Positions 51,472-60,956 are shown, counted from the stretch's first letter. The stretch: 64,000 nucleotides of DNA from Pseudoclavibacter sp. AY1H1 (GCF_002931055.1 NZ_PSXX01000001.1:844034-908033), one strand, 5' to 3'. Made by a program: numbers and translations. Notes: generated by a model from the letters alone, not told the origin.

Positions 51472-52179
51472 GTGCCAGAACCAGAGACCGTCACCCCCAG
51501 GTCCGACGCGGAGATCGCCGCCGCTTCGACGCTCGCCGATCAGGCAGGCGATGCCGCCGAGCTAGGTGCCAGGCTCCGCGTGCTCCGCGAGGAAGCCGGC
51601 CTCTCCCTCAGGGAGCTGGCAAGGCGCCTCGACATCTCGGCCAGCGCCGTCTCGCAGATCGAGCGTGGCGTCATGCGGCCGAGCGTGAATCGGCTGATCG
51701 CGATCGTCGGCGAGCTGGGCGCCTCCATCACGGATGTGTTCGCGGGCGGCACTGGCGCGCATGCCGAGCGTTCGAGCTTCGGCAGCTACAGCCTGCTGCG
51801 GCAGGGCGAGATCGCTCCCGTGGTGCTCGAGAACGGCGTGATCTACCGCCGCCTCTCCGGCTCGCGTACCTCGGGCATCGACCATTTCGAGTCGACCTTC
51901 CCGCCCATGACCTCCGCCTCCGCAGGCGACGCGAGCTCGTTCGCGACCCACACGGGCGTCGAGTCAGGGGTCGTCATCTCCGGCGAGCTCACCGTCGAGG
52001 TGCATGGCGACACCGTGACCCTGCGTGCCGGCGACTCCATCACGTACTCCTCGGAGACACCGCACCGCGTGAGCAACCGCTCGCCGGAGCCGTGCGTCGC
52101 GAACTGGGTCATCGCCAGGTCCCCGCACTCCGACCCGAGCGATCCGCTGTTCTCCGAGTCGCACACCGCGCACGCCTGA
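51472..52179 (+). CDS. XRE family regulator with cupin domain
   Basis: A 235-residue regulator. Residues 30-90 are an XRE helix-turn-helix (LGARLRVLREEAGLSLRELA, ASAVSQIERGVMRPSVNRLI). Residues 115-225 are a cupin sensor (SGVVISGELTVEVHGDTVTL, AGDSITYSSETPHRVSN). Such regulators bind small metabolites in the cupin. Its place directly before the urate operon, on the same strand, suggests control of urate degradation. GTG 51472. Confidence 0.87.
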   Translation: MPEPETVTPRSDAEIAAASTLADQAGDAAELGARLRVLREEAGLSLRELARRLDISASAVSQIERGVMRPSVNRLIAIVGELGASITDVFAGGTGAHAERSSFGSYSLLRQGEIAPVVLENGVIYRRLSGSRTSGIDHFESTFPPMTSASAGDASSFATHTGVESGVVISGELTVEVHGDTVTLRAGDSITYSSETPHRVSNRSPEPCVANWVIARSPHSDPSDPLFSESHTAHA

Positions 52180-52185
52180 CGGCAA

Positions 52186-52260
52186 CCCGCCCCGCCGCTG
52201 AGGCGGGCTCGTCGGCGCTGAGGTGAGCTCGTCGGCGGTGTTCTCGAAACGCATCGAAAC
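52186..52260. promoter_or_regulatory. Repeats before the urate operon
   Basis: After the XRE gene come CCCGCC/GGCGGG arms (52186-52207), two tandem 20-nt copies of GCTGAGGYGRGCTCGTCGGC (52197-52216, 52217-52236) and two TCGAAAC boxes 10 nt apart (52244-52250, 52254-52260). The TCGAAAC pair, one helical turn apart, is a candidate operator for the XRE protein. No reliable -10/-35 pair was found. Confidence 0.4.
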
Positions 52261-52339
52261 CTCTCTTTTACCTCGCTGAAATCTCCCACGGGGCGTGAAG
52301 GGATAGCTTTACGGTTATCCGCCACGGAGGGATCTGCCT

Positions 52340-52837
52340 GTGCTCATCAGCGACTTCAATCGGCTCAGCGAAGCCGATGCAGCCGACTTCGCCGCGACGC
52401 TCGTCGCAATACCCACCTTCACGACCACGATGGTTCGATCGCGACCGTTCGCCTCGAAGGCCGCCATGCGAGAGCGCGCCGCCGAGGCGGCGTCCGCCTG
52501 GAGCCAGGCTGAGGTGCAGCTCGCGCTGTCCGGCCACCCGCGCATCGGCGAGCGGGCCAGCGCCGCCGAACCGGGCGCCGGGCACTCCGCCAGGGAGCAA
52601 GGGGCGGTCGCCACCGCGGGCGATGAGCTCCGCGAGCGCATCGCCGAGGGCAACCGCCGCTACGAGGCGCGGTTCGACCGCATCTTCCTCGTCAGGGCGG
52701 CGGGCCGCTCCCCCGCCGAGATCCTGGAGCAGCTCGACGCGCGCCTCGAAAACGACGACGACGCGGAGCTCGCCGTCGTCGCCTCGGAACTCCGCGACAT
52801 CACCCTCCTCCGCCTCGACGAATCGGTGACCGAATGA
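52340..52837 (+). CDS. uraD: 2-oxo-4-hydroxy-4-carboxy-5-ureidoimidazoline (OHCU) decarboxylase
   Basis: A 165-residue all-helical enzyme catalysing the third step of urate breakdown, decarboxylating OHCU to S-allantoin. Motifs: ISDFNRLSEADAADFAATLV, the catalytic-His segment LALSGHPRIGERA, and a C-terminal ARLENDDDAELAVVASELRD. GTG 52340 with GGAGGG upstream. ATGA overlap with the HIU hydrolase gene. All urate-degrading enzymes up to allantoin are present in this cluster. Confidence 0.92.
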   Translation: MLISDFNRLSEADAADFAATLVAIPTFTTTMVRSRPFASKAAMRERAAEAASAWSQAEVQLALSGHPRIGERASAAEPGAGHSAREQGAVATAGDELRERIAEGNRRYEARFDRIFLVRAAGRSPAEILEQLDARLENDDDAELAVVASELRDITLLRLDESVTE

Positions 52838-53187
52838 CCAGCCACATCACGAGCCACGTGCTCGACAGCTCCGTCGGACTGGCCGCCGCGGGTGTGCGCA
52901 TCCGCCTCCGGACACTCGACGGCCGGGAGCTGGCGCAGGCGGTGACGGATGTGGACGGCCGCGTCACCGACCTCGGCCCGGAGGCCCTCCCCGCCGGCTC
53001 CTACGAGCTCGTCTTCGAGACGGGCGCGTACTTCGCCGAGCGCGGCGTCGCGACCTTCTACCCGCACATCACGGTGGCGTTCACCGTCGCGAGCGCACCA
53101 AGCACGGCCGGCGACGGCGACCCGCCGCACTGCCACGTGCCACTGCTGCTGAGCCCATTCGCCTACTCGACCTACAGGGGGACCTGA
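52834..53187 (+). CDS. uraH: 5-hydroxyisourate hydrolase
   Basis: A 117-residue transthyretin-like enzyme that hydrolyses 5-hydroxyisourate to OHCU. SHVLDSSVGLAAAGVRIRL (first catalytic His), the Arg region RVTDLG, the HCHVPLLLSPF segment and the C-terminal tetrapeptide are as in the family, except that the last four residues read YRGT instead of the usual YRGS. The Ser-to-Thr change is conservative. Two nt separate it from uricase. Confidence 0.92.
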   Translation: MTSHITSHVLDSSVGLAAAGVRIRLRTLDGRELAQAVTDVDGRVTDLGPEALPAGSYELVFETGAYFAERGVATFYPHITVAFTVASAPSTAGDGDPPHCHVPLLLSPFAYSTYRGT

Positions 53188-53189
53188 CC

Positions 53190-54107
53190 ATGACCGACGT
53201 CACCGTGAGTCTCGGCGCGAACAAGTACGGCAAGGCGGAGAACCGCCTCGTCAGGATCACCCGCGACACCGATCGCCACGAGATCGAAGACCTCAACATC
53301 ACCAGCCAACTGCGCGGAGCGGCCCTCGCCGGGTCCTACCTGGACGGCGACAACTCGCTCGTCGTCGCCACCGACACGCAGAAGAACACCATCTTCGCCT
53401 TCGCCCGCGAACACGGCGTCGGCTCCCCCGAGAGTTTCCTCCTCAAGCTCGGCTCGCACTTCGTCGAGGCGTTCGAGTGGATCGAGGGCGGCCTGTGGCA
53501 GGCCGAGCAGTTCGAGTGGGAGCGCATCCGCGTGGACGGCGCCGAGCACGACCATGCCTTCGTGCGCAAAGGCCAGGCGACCCGGCTCGCGACCGTGCAG
53601 AAGATCGACGGCGCGACCCACGTCACGGCCGGGCTCAAGGACCTGACGGTGCTCAAATCGACGGGCAGCGAGTTCCACGGCTTCCCGCGAGACAAGTACA
53701 CGACCCTCGCGGAGGCGACCGACCGCATCCTCGCGACCTCCGTCACGGCGCGCTGGCGCTACACGCCAGAGGCCGTGGATGCGGAGCCCGACTACAACGC
53801 CCTCTACGAGGCGATCTCCGCGGTCCTGATCTCGACCTTCGCGACCGTCCACTCCCTCGCCCTGCAGCAGACCCTGTGGCAGATGGGCAAGGCCGCGATC
53901 GAGCAGTTCCCCGAGATCGCGGAGGTCCGCTTCGCGATGCCGAACAAGCACCATTTCCTCGTCGACCTCTCCCCGTTCGACCTCGACAACCCCGGCGAGG
54001 TGTTCTTCGCCGCCGACCGCCCCTACGGCCTCATCGAGGGAACCGTCATCCGAGACGGCGTCGCACCGGCGCCCGAGGCCTGGGCAGACACGCCCGGGTT
54101 CATCTAG
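53190..54107 (+). CDS. Urate oxidase (uricase)
   Basis: A 305-residue cofactor-free uricase that oxidises urate to 5-hydroxyisourate. Two T-fold halves are visible: GANKYGKAENRLVRITRDTD with the catalytic Lys, VVATDTQKNTIFAFAREHGV with the catalytic Thr, LKSTGSEFHGFPRDKYTTL, and MPNKHHFLVDLSPF with the His of the relay. Length is normal. Coupled to the HIU hydrolase gene; 106 nt before the permease gene. Confidence 0.94.
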   Translation: MTDVTVSLGANKYGKAENRLVRITRDTDRHEIEDLNITSQLRGAALAGSYLDGDNSLVVATDTQKNTIFAFAREHGVGSPESFLLKLGSHFVEAFEWIEGGLWQAEQFEWERIRVDGAEHDHAFVRKGQATRLATVQKIDGATHVTAGLKDLTVLKSTGSEFHGFPRDKYTTLAEATDRILATSVTARWRYTPEAVDAEPDYNALYEAISAVLISTFATVHSLALQQTLWQMGKAAIEQFPEIAEVRFAMPNKHHFLVDLSPFDLDNPGEVFFAADRPYGLIEGTVIRDGVAPAPEAWADTPGFI

Positions 54108-54213
54108 GGTCCTGCCGGCCAGCGAGCCGGCGTTCTCCGCACACCCTCAGCTCAGCGCTCCGCCCAGCTCCCGCGTGGCAGCGCTGCTTGACGACCCCAA
54201 GAGAGGTCAGCTC

Positions 54214-55749
54214 ATGTCTCCCGAATCCAGCAAGAGCCCAGCGCCGTCGACTCCGCCCGCAGCATCCGCGTCACCAGCACCGTCACCTGATGCGCGCCCG
54301 GAGGACGAACGGCTCAGCCCGGGCAAGACCGTCGGCTACGGCGTCCAGCACATCCTCGCGATGTTCGGCGGCGTCATCGCCGTTCCCCTCATCGTGGGTG
54401 GCGCCGCCGGCCTCGACGTCGGCCAGAAGGCGCTGCTCGTCGCCTGCGCGCTCTTCGTCAGCGGCGCGGCGACCGTGCTGCAGACCATCGGGGTGCCGTA
54501 CTTCGGCTCGAGGCTCCCCCTCGTGCAGGGGATCTCGTTCGCGGCCGTCTCGACCATGCTCGCCATCATCGGCAGCAACGGGGAGACCGGACTCCAGACC
54601 GTGTTCGGCGCCGTCATCGTCGCGAGCGCCCTCGGCCTCATCGTGGCCCCGTTCTTCGCCAGGATCGTGCGGTTCTTCCCTCCCGTCGTGACCGGATCGA
54701 TCATCACCGTCATCGGCCTCTCCCTGATGCCGGTCGCGGGACGCTGGGTGACGGGCTCCGACCCGACCGCCGAGGGATTCGCATCCGCCGACAAGATCGG
54801 CCTCGCCCTGCTCACGTTCGCGGTGGTGCTCATCCTGAGCAAGATCCGCGCCCTCTCCCGGCTCGCCGTGCTGCTGGGCCTCGCGATCGGCACGGTCTTC
54901 GCGCTCATCCTCGGCCAGGCCGACTTCGACGCCGTCGGGTCCGCGTCGATCTTCGCGTTCCCGCAGCCATTCGCCTTCGGCATGCCGATCTTCGAGATCG
55001 GCGCCATCGTCTCCATGACGATCGTGATCCTCGTCATCATGGTCGAGACGACGGCAGACGTGCTGGCCGTCGGAGAGGTCGTCGGAACGAAGGTCGACTC
55101 GCGCCGCGTCGGCGACGGGCTGCGCGCCGACATGCTGTCCTCGCTCATCGCCCCCGTCTTCAACTCGTTCCCCGCGACCGCCTTCGCGCAGAACGTCGGG
55201 CTCGTCGCCCTGACCGGCATCAAGAGCCGCTTCGCCGTCGCGGCCGGAGGCGGGCTGCTGGTCCTCCTCGGCCTCTCCCCCATGGCCGCCGCCGTCTTCA
55301 GCGTCATCCCGAGCCCCGTGCTGGGCGGCGCGGGCATCGTGCTCTTCGGCAGCGTCGCGGCCAGCGGCGTGCGCACCCTCTCGAAGGTCGACTACACCGG
55401 CAACAACAACATGATCATCGTTGCCTCGTCGCTGGCCTTCGGGCTCATCCCGGTCGTCTCGACGCAGTTCTGGCACGCGTTCCCCGACTGGTTCGTGACG
55501 ATCTTCGACTCGGGCATCAGCGCGGCGGCGATCGTCTCGGTGGTCCTGAACCTCTTCTTCAACGTGTGGCTCCCCGGCACCCCGGAGCAGCCGTCGAACC
55601 TGGCGGCCGCGCCCGCACTCCGGGTGCAGACCGAGGAGCTGCGGGTGCTGAAGTCCGGTGGCTCACTCGACGAGCACTCCTACGAGCACAACCCGACGCC
55701 CGTCGAGCAGGGCACCCGCGCCCGTCCGTCGGGGCCGGACGAAAGCTGA
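54214..55749 (+). CDS. Urate/xanthine permease (NCS2 family)
   Basis: A 511-residue NCS2 (nucleobase-cation symporter 2) transporter with about 12-14 membrane segments. GVQHILAMFGGVIAVPLIVG, FGSRLPLVQGISFA, VETTADVLAVGEVVG and FAQNVGLVALTGIKSR are family signatures; the QNVGL motif with a Thr/Ala pattern fits the urate/xanthine branch. It imports urate by proton symport for the enzymes encoded upstream. ATG 54214 with AGAGAGG 8 nt upstream. The acidic C-terminal tail is cytoplasmic. Confidence 0.92.
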   Translation: MSPESSKSPAPSTPPAASASPAPSPDARPEDERLSPGKTVGYGVQHILAMFGGVIAVPLIVGGAAGLDVGQKALLVACALFVSGAATVLQTIGVPYFGSRLPLVQGISFAAVSTMLAIIGSNGETGLQTVFGAVIVASALGLIVAPFFARIVRFFPPVVTGSIITVIGLSLMPVAGRWVTGSDPTAEGFASADKIGLALLTFAVVLILSKIRALSRLAVLLGLAIGTVFALILGQADFDAVGSASIFAFPQPFAFGMPIFEIGAIVSMTIVILVIMVETTADVLAVGEVVGTKVDSRRVGDGLRADMLSSLIAPVFNSFPATAFAQNVGLVALTGIKSRFAVAAGGGLLVLLGLSPMAAAVFSVIPSPVLGGAGIVLFGSVAASGVRTLSKVDYTGNNNMIIVASSLAFGLIPVVSTQFWHAFPDWFVTIFDSGISAAAIVSVVLNLFFNVWLPGTPEQPSNLAAAPALRVQTEELRVLKSGGSLDEHSYEHNPTPVEQGTRARPSGPDES

Positions 55750-55842
55750 GGATCCGGTCGGCGGGTGCGACCGCCCGGAATGACTCCGACCCCGCCTCGG
55801 TTGCACCCCAGTGTCCAGTTCGACACAGCGGAAGGCGACAAC

Positions 55843-56670
55843 ATGAAGGTGTTCCTGACCGGAGCGACCGGCTACATCGGCTCGGCAGTCCTGCGCGCGC
55901 TCCTCGCGAACGGCCACGCCGTGACCGCCGCGGTGCGCAGCGAGGAGAAGGCGGCGCGCGTTCGAGAGACCGGCGCGAAGGCGGTTGTCGTCGACCTCAC
56001 CGACCGGGCGGCGCTCGCCCCGCTGCTCCGCCAGGCGGAGGGCGTCATCCACACCGCATCGGCGCAAGACGTCGACCCCAGCTTCGTGCCCAGCGTGCTC
56101 AACGAGCTGGTGCACTCCCCGACGCAGTTCGTGCACACGAGCGGCATCTGGCTGTTCGGCGACAACTCGTCCATCACGGAGGAGTCCGAAACCGACGCAC
56201 CCGAGATCGTGTCGTGGCGCGTCCCCATCGACCGCCAGGTCATCAACAGCAACGTCAACACCGCGATCATCGCACCCGCGGTGGTCTACGGCGGGCAGGG
56301 CGGCGTCACCCAGCTCCTCGCTGGTGACGGGTCCGGCCCCGTGTCCCTCGTCGGCGACGGCAGGCAGCGGTGGACACTCGTCCACGTCGACGACCTCGCC
56401 GAGCTGTACGTCCGGGTCCTCGAGAAGGGTGCCGCCGTCGGCTACGTGATCGCGGCCAGCGGAGAGAACCCCACGGTTCGCGAGATCGCCTCGTCGGGGC
56501 ACGGCACGGTCGAGCTCGTCGAGGAGACACCGGATGCGAGCCGCGAGCGGCTCGGCGCCCCCTTCGCCGACGCGCTCCTGCAGGACCAGGCCGCGACCGG
56601 GCAGTACGCGCGGGACGCCTACGGGTGGACGCCGACGTCCGGTGACTGGCTGAAGGCCGAGCACAGCTGA
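55843..56670 (+). CDS. NAD(P)-dependent epimerase/dehydratase family protein
   Basis: A 275-residue extended/atypical SDR. Rossmann motif KVFLTGATGYIGSAVLRALL, then VVVDLTDRAALAPLLRQAEG, VHTSGIWLFGDNSS in place of the usual YxxxK region, and WTLVHVDDLAELYVRVLEKG. Related to NmrA/SDR-a5-like sugar-nucleotide or quinone-type reductases; the substrate is unknown. ATG 55843 with GGAAGG upstream. The AraC gene follows after 50 nt. Confidence 0.85.
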   Translation: MKVFLTGATGYIGSAVLRALLANGHAVTAAVRSEEKAARVRETGAKAVVVDLTDRAALAPLLRQAEGVIHTASAQDVDPSFVPSVLNELVHSPTQFVHTSGIWLFGDNSSITEESETDAPEIVSWRVPIDRQVINSNVNTAIIAPAVVYGGQGGVTQLLAGDGSGPVSLVGDGRQRWTLVHVDDLAELYVRVLEKGAAVGYVIAASGENPTVREIASSGHGTVELVEETPDASRERLGAPFADALLQDQAATGQYARDAYGWTPTSGDWLKAEHS

Positions 56671-56720
56671 ACGACGACCGCCGTGCGGGCGGCATCCGCT
56701 CGGCTCCGTAGGCTGGTGCC

Positions 56721-57512
56721 ATGAGCACGTTCGGCGCTCCGGAGGTCGACCGGAGGAGCCTGCCCCTCTACGAGGCAGGCTCCATCGACGTGCCGTATGT
56801 CATCGACGGCATGAACGAGGCGATCGAGCGGAACACGTTCTGGGAGGAGCACTCCCACCCCACGCACGAGCTCATCTGGAACACGCGCGGCGCGTCCTCG
56901 CTGACCGTCGGCCCACGCACGTGGACGATCACGCCGGCCGTCGGCCTCTGGATCCCCGCCGGGGTCAGGCACACGGCGTGGACGCCGGCCGGCACCTGGT
57001 ACCGGACGGCGATGTTCAGCGTGCAGACGACGGCCCCCATCGCCGACGAACCCGTCGCTGTCGACGTCACCGACCTGCTGCGCCTGCTGCTCGACCGTCT
57101 CGCGGAGCCCGGACTCGAAGACGCGTCCAGGGCGACGACCGAGGCGATGGTGCTCGACGTGCTCGCCCCCTCCCCGCATGAACTGCTGCTGCGCATCCCC
57201 GACTCGCCCCTGCTCGCTCCCATCGTCGACGCGGCCAGGGCGGATGTCCGCGACGCTGGCACACTCGAGGAGTGGTCGGTCGAGCTGGGTGTGAGCGCCC
57301 GCACGATCACACGGCAGTTCCAGTCGGAGACCGGCCTGGGCTTCAGCCGCTGGGTCGCAACGGCTCGCATCCAGCGCGCCATCGTGCTCCTCACTGACGG
57401 AGAGAGCATCGACGACGTTGCGGTCGCCACGGGGTTCCGGTCGGCGAGCGCCTTCGGCACCGCGTTCCGGCGGGTCACGGGGATGAGTCCGGGGCGGTTC
57501 CGGGCTCAGTAG
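56721..57512 (+). CDS. AraC family transcriptional regulator
   Basis: A 263-residue regulator. An N-terminal cupin-like sensor (HSHPTHELIWNTRG, ITPAVGLWIPAGVRHTAWTP) and a C-terminal double helix-turn-helix (TLEEWSVELGVSARTITRQF, then IDDVAVATGFRSASAFGTAF and RRVTGMSPGRFR). It probably controls itself or the upstream epimerase; being next to a siderophore locus, a role in iron uptake is also possible. ATG 56721. Confidence 0.9.
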   Translation: MSTFGAPEVDRRSLPLYEAGSIDVPYVIDGMNEAIERNTFWEEHSHPTHELIWNTRGASSLTVGPRTWTITPAVGLWIPAGVRHTAWTPAGTWYRTAMFSVQTTAPIADEPVAVDVTDLLRLLLDRLAEPGLEDASRATTEAMVLDVLAPSPHELLLRIPDSPLLAPIVDAARADVRDAGTLEEWSVELGVSARTITRQFQSETGLGFSRWVATARIQRAIVLLTDGESIDDVAVATGFRSASAFGTAFRRVTGMSPGRFRAQ

Positions 57513-57598
57513 CCCTGGCGGGCTGAAGCAGCCGCCGATCGCGACCACACGTACCACACGGTGTCCGTTTCGCAAAGAAATGTGTCGGTTCGCCTCGA

Positions 57599-57644
57599 TT
57601 GCAAACGCGACGCGCGTCGCTTAGCTTTGGTAAGGCACTCCTAA
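57599..57644 (+). promoter_or_regulatory. Promoter with iron box before siderophore system 3
   Basis: TTTGGTAAGGCACTCCTAA (57626-57644) fits the DtxR/IdeR operator consensus. TTGCAA (57599-57604) and TAGCTT (57622-57627), 17 nt apart, are plausible -35 and -10 boxes, and the operator overlaps the -10. The repressor with Fe(II) would block this promoter. The rest of the 254-nt gap shows nothing else. Confidence 0.82.
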
Positions 57645-57766
57645 CAGGGCAAGCTCTCGGCCCTGCACGGCTGCCGCTGACTTCGACACCGCACCCCGCC
57701 TCTCCGCCGCCAGACGGCGTTCATCGGCGTGCGCAAAAGGCTCAGCTCCCCCCTCGAAAGGACACC

Positions 57767-58804
57767 ATGCCCCGCGCTTCCAAGCTCGTCGCCCTCGCCG
57801 CGACAGCGCTGCTCACGGCAGGCCTCGCCGCCTGCTCGACCACCCCCTCCGCCGGCACGAACGCGGAGCCGGGCGCAGCGAACGGCGACTTCACGCCGAT
57901 CACCATCGAGCACGCCCTCGGCACGACGGAGATCACCGAGAAGCCCGAGCGCATCGCCACGGTCAACTGGGCCAACCAGGAAGTGCCCCTCGCCCTCGGT
58001 GTCGTACCCGTCGGCATGGCCAGGGCCGACTTCGGCGACGACAACGGCGACGGCATCCTCCCCTGGGTGAGCGAGAAGCTCGAAGAGCTCGGCGGCGAGA
58101 CCCCAGTGCTCTTCGACGAGACCGACGGCGTCGACTTCGAGGCCGTCGCGGACACGAACCCCGATGTCATCCTCGCCGCCTACTCGGGCCTGACGCAGGA
58201 GGACTACGACACCCTCTCCGAGATCGCACCGGTCGTCGCCTACCCGGAGACGGCCTGGGCGACCTCGTGGCGCGACATGATCCGCCTCAACAGCCAGGGC
58301 ATGGGCCTCGAGGCCGAAGGCGACGCACTCATCACCGAGCTCGAGGGTGAGATCGAGGCGACGGCGGCCAAGTACCCGGCCATTCAGGGCAAGAAGACCA
58401 TGTTCCTCACCCACGTCGACGAGACCGACCTCAGCCAGGTCAGCTTCTACACGACGCACGACACCCGCAGTGCCTTCTTCGAGGACCTCGGCATGACGTT
58501 CCCGCAGAGCCTCGTCGACGCGTCGGCATCGACCGACCAGTTCTCGCAGACCATCAGCGCCGAGCAGAGCGACACGCTCGCCGACGTCGAGATCATCGTC
58601 ACCTACGGTGGCGAGGAGCTCGTCCAGACCCTCCAGGGCGACCCCGTGCTCTCGCAGATCCCCGCCGTCGCCAACGGCTCGATCGTCAACCTGCCAGGCA
58701 CGGAGCCACTCGGCACGGCCGCGAACCCCACGCCGCTGTCCATCTCGTGGATCCTCGACGACTACGTCGCGCTCCTCTCGCAGGCAGCAGAACAGGTCAA
58801 GTGA
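57767..58804 (+). CDS. Ferric-siderophore ABC transporter substrate-binding lipoprotein (system 3)
   Basis: A 345-residue family 8 binding protein with lipobox LAAC (about residues 20-23). ITIEHALGTTEITEKPERIA, EAVADTNPDVILAAYSGLTQ and FEDLGMTFPQSLVDAS are typical of FhuD/FepB-like proteins of the 'iron-siderophore' group. ATG 57767 with GAAAGG upstream. First gene after the iron box. Its stop overlaps the permease GTG. Confidence 0.92.
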   Translation: MPRASKLVALAATALLTAGLAACSTTPSAGTNAEPGAANGDFTPITIEHALGTTEITEKPERIATVNWANQEVPLALGVVPVGMARADFGDDNGDGILPWVSEKLEELGGETPVLFDETDGVDFEAVADTNPDVILAAYSGLTQEDYDTLSEIAPVVAYPETAWATSWRDMIRLNSQGMGLEAEGDALITELEGEIEATAAKYPAIQGKKTMFLTHVDETDLSQVSFYTTHDTRSAFFEDLGMTFPQSLVDASASTDQFSQTISAEQSDTLADVEIIVTYGGEELVQTLQGDPVLSQIPAVANGSIVNLPGTEPLGTAANPTPLSISWILDDYVALLSQAAEQVK

Positions 58805-59847
58805 CCCAGACCGCTCCTCCCGTAGCCGCCGGGGGTGTCGCCATCGTGCGACGCCCCCGGCGGCTGCGGGCGTTGTGGTTCCTCCTCGCGATCTCCTCGC
58901 TCGGCGCGCTCATCGTGGTGTCCGTCATGATCGGATCGCGCGACGTGAGCTGGGCGGATGCGGTGGCAGCCCTCGGCGGATCGACGAACGGCTTCGACGA
59001 GGCGGCCGTCGCGAAGCGCATCCCCCGCACCTTCCTCGCCGTCGCCGTCGGGGCCGCCCTCGGCGTCTCGGGCGCCGTCATGCAGGGCGTCACCAGGAAC
59101 CCGCTCGCAGACCCGGGCATCCTCGGCGTCAACATGGGCGCATCCCTCGCCGTCGTGACGGGAATCGCCTACTTCGGCCTGGCTTCCGCGTCGAGCTTCA
59201 TCTGGGTCGCCATCTCCGGCGCGGCCCTCGCGGCCGTCTTCGTGTACGTCGTCGGCTCGCTCGGGCGGGGCGGGGCGACGCCGCTCAAGCTCGCCCTCGC
59301 CGGCGCGGCGACGTCGGCCGCGCTCGCGTCGTTCGTGACCGCCATCATCCTGCCCCGGGGCGACATCAGTCAGAGCGCCAGGTCGTGGCAGATCGGCGGC
59401 GTCGGCGGAGGCACCTGGGACAGCATCTCGCAGGTCCTGCCGTTCCTCATCGTCGGCTTCCTCGTCAGCCTCGCCTCCGCGAAGGGCCTCAACTCGCTTG
59501 CCCTCGGCGACGATCTCGCCGCTGGGCTCGGCGAACGCGTCGCGCTGACGCGCGGCGCGGCGGCCCTCGGCGCCGTCGTGCTCTGCGGCGCCGCCACCGC
59601 CGTCACGGGCCCCATCGCGTTCGTCGGCCTCGTCGTGCCTCACGCCTGCCGCCTCATGTTCGGCGTCGACCACCGCTGGGTGCTGCCCTTCTCCGCCGTC
59701 GTCGGCGCCTCCCTGCTGACGGGGGCGGATGTGCTCGGCCGCATCCTCACCCGCCCGTCCGAGATCGACGTGGGCATCATCACGGCCATCATCGGAGCCC
59801 CCATCTTCATCTGGATTGTCCGCCGCTCGAAAGTGCGCGCCCTATGA
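58801..59847 (+). CDS. Siderophore ABC transporter permease (system 3, FecCD)
   Basis: A 348-residue FecCD permease. KRIPRTFLAVAVGAALGVSG, VTRNPLADPGILGVNMGASL, AFVGLVVPHACRLMFGVDHR and PSEIDVGIITAIIGAPIFIW match the system 2 counterpart motif by motif. GTG overlaps the binding-protein TGA; its stop overlaps the next ATG. Confidence 0.92.
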   Translation: MTQTAPPVAAGGVAIVRRPRRLRALWFLLAISSLGALIVVSVMIGSRDVSWADAVAALGGSTNGFDEAAVAKRIPRTFLAVAVGAALGVSGAVMQGVTRNPLADPGILGVNMGASLAVVTGIAYFGLASASSFIWVAISGAALAAVFVYVVGSLGRGGATPLKLALAGAATSAALASFVTAIILPRGDISQSARSWQIGGVGGGTWDSISQVLPFLIVGFLVSLASAKGLNSLALGDDLAAGLGERVALTRGAAALGAVVLCGAATAVTGPIAFVGLVVPHACRLMFGVDHRWVLPFSAVVGASLLTGADVLGRILTRPSEIDVGIITAIIGAPIFIWIVRRSKVRAL

Positions 59848-60956
59848 CCGCGACCCGCCCTAGGGGCTCTGCCGCGCCAGCCTCCTCGCCGACCTCGCTC
59901 GCCCCGGCCTCCCCGAACTCCGTCATCGAGGCGACAGCCCGCGCCGTCGCGCGCAGCCGCGGCCGACGCAACGCGCGACGCCGACTGCTGATGCTGGTAC
60001 TCGTCGCCCTCATCCTCGTCGTCTTCGTCGTCTCGCTCATGGTCGGACAGACCTTCTACGGCCTCGACCAGGTCATCGCCGTCGTCCTCGGCCAGGACGT
60101 GCAGGGCGCGACCTTCACGGTCGGGCGGCTCCGGCTCCCGCGTGCCGTACTCGCGATCCTCGCCGGCCTCGCGTTCGGCCTCGCCGGCGTCACCTTCCAG
60201 ACGATGCTGCGCAACCCGCTCGCGAGCCCCGACATCATCGGCATCTCCTCCGGCGCCAGCGCGGCCGCCGCCTTCGGCATCGTCACGCTCTCGCTTGGCG
60301 CGAGCGAGGTGTCCTTCTTCGCGATCTTCGTCGGCCTCGGCGTCGCCATCCTCATCTACGTCCTGTCGTTCAAGGGCGGCGTCACGGGAACGCGCCTCAT
60401 CCTGATCGGCATCGGCATCGCCGCCATGCTCGACAGCATCACCAACTACGTGCTCTCGCAGGCCGCCCAGTGGGACCTCCAGGAAGCGCTGCGCTGGCTC
60501 AACGGCAGCCTCAACGGCGCATCCTGGAACGCCATCCTCCCGGTCGCGATCTCGATCGTCGTGCTCGTCCCGATCCTCCTCGCCCAGAGCCGCAGCCTCT
60601 CGGCAACGCAGCTCGGCGACGACACCGCAGCGGCCCTCGGGGTGCGCGTCAACCGCACGAGGCTCGTCGTCATCGTCACCGCCGTCGGCGTGCTCTCGTT
60701 CGCGACAGCCGCCGCGGGCCCCATCGCCTTCGTCGCGTTCCTCGCCGGACCCATCGCCGCCCGGCTCTTCGGCGGAGGCGGATCACTCCTCATCCCCGCC
60801 GGCCTCGTCGGAGCCCTCCTCGTGCTCGTCGCCGACCTCGTCGGCCAGTTCCTCCTCGGCACCCGCTACCCCGTCGGCGTCGTGACCGGCGTGCTCGGTG
60901 CGCCGTTCCTCATCTACCTGATCATCCGCACGAACCGCGCGGGAGGCTCGCTATGA
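59844..60956 (+). CDS. Siderophore ABC transporter permease (system 3, second FecCD)
   Basis: A 370-residue FecCD permease with a hydrophilic N-terminal extension of about 50 residues rich in Ala, Ser and Arg. RLPRAVLAILAGLAFGLAGV, MLRNPLASPDIIGISSGASA and the ending YPVGVVTGVLGAPFLIYLII identify it. ATGA overlaps at both ends couple it to its partners. Confidence 0.92.
   Translation: MTATRPRGSAAPASSPTSLAPASPNSVIEATARAVARSRGRRNARRRLLMLVLVALILVVFVVSLMVGQTFYGLDQVIAVVLGQDVQGATFTVGRLRLPRAVLAILAGLAFGLAGVTFQTMLRNPLASPDIIGISSGASAAAAFGIVTLSLGASEVSFFAIFVGLGVAILIYVLSFKGGVTGTRLILIGIGIAAMLDSITNYVLSQAAQWDLQEALRWLNGSLNGASWNAILPVAISIVVLVPILLAQSRSLSATQLGDDTAAALGVRVNRTRLVVIVTAVGVLSFATAAAGPIAFVAFLAGPIAARLFGGGGSLLIPAGLVGALLVLVADLVGQFLLGTRYPVGVVTGVLGAPFLIYLIIRTNRAGGSL

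Noticed and set aside
58608..59843. Long plus-strand frame that enters the second permease gene of system 3 from upstream
   Set aside because: The part before ATG 59844 is Arg/Pro-rich and overlaps the correctly framed first permease; only the part from 59844 is a real protein.
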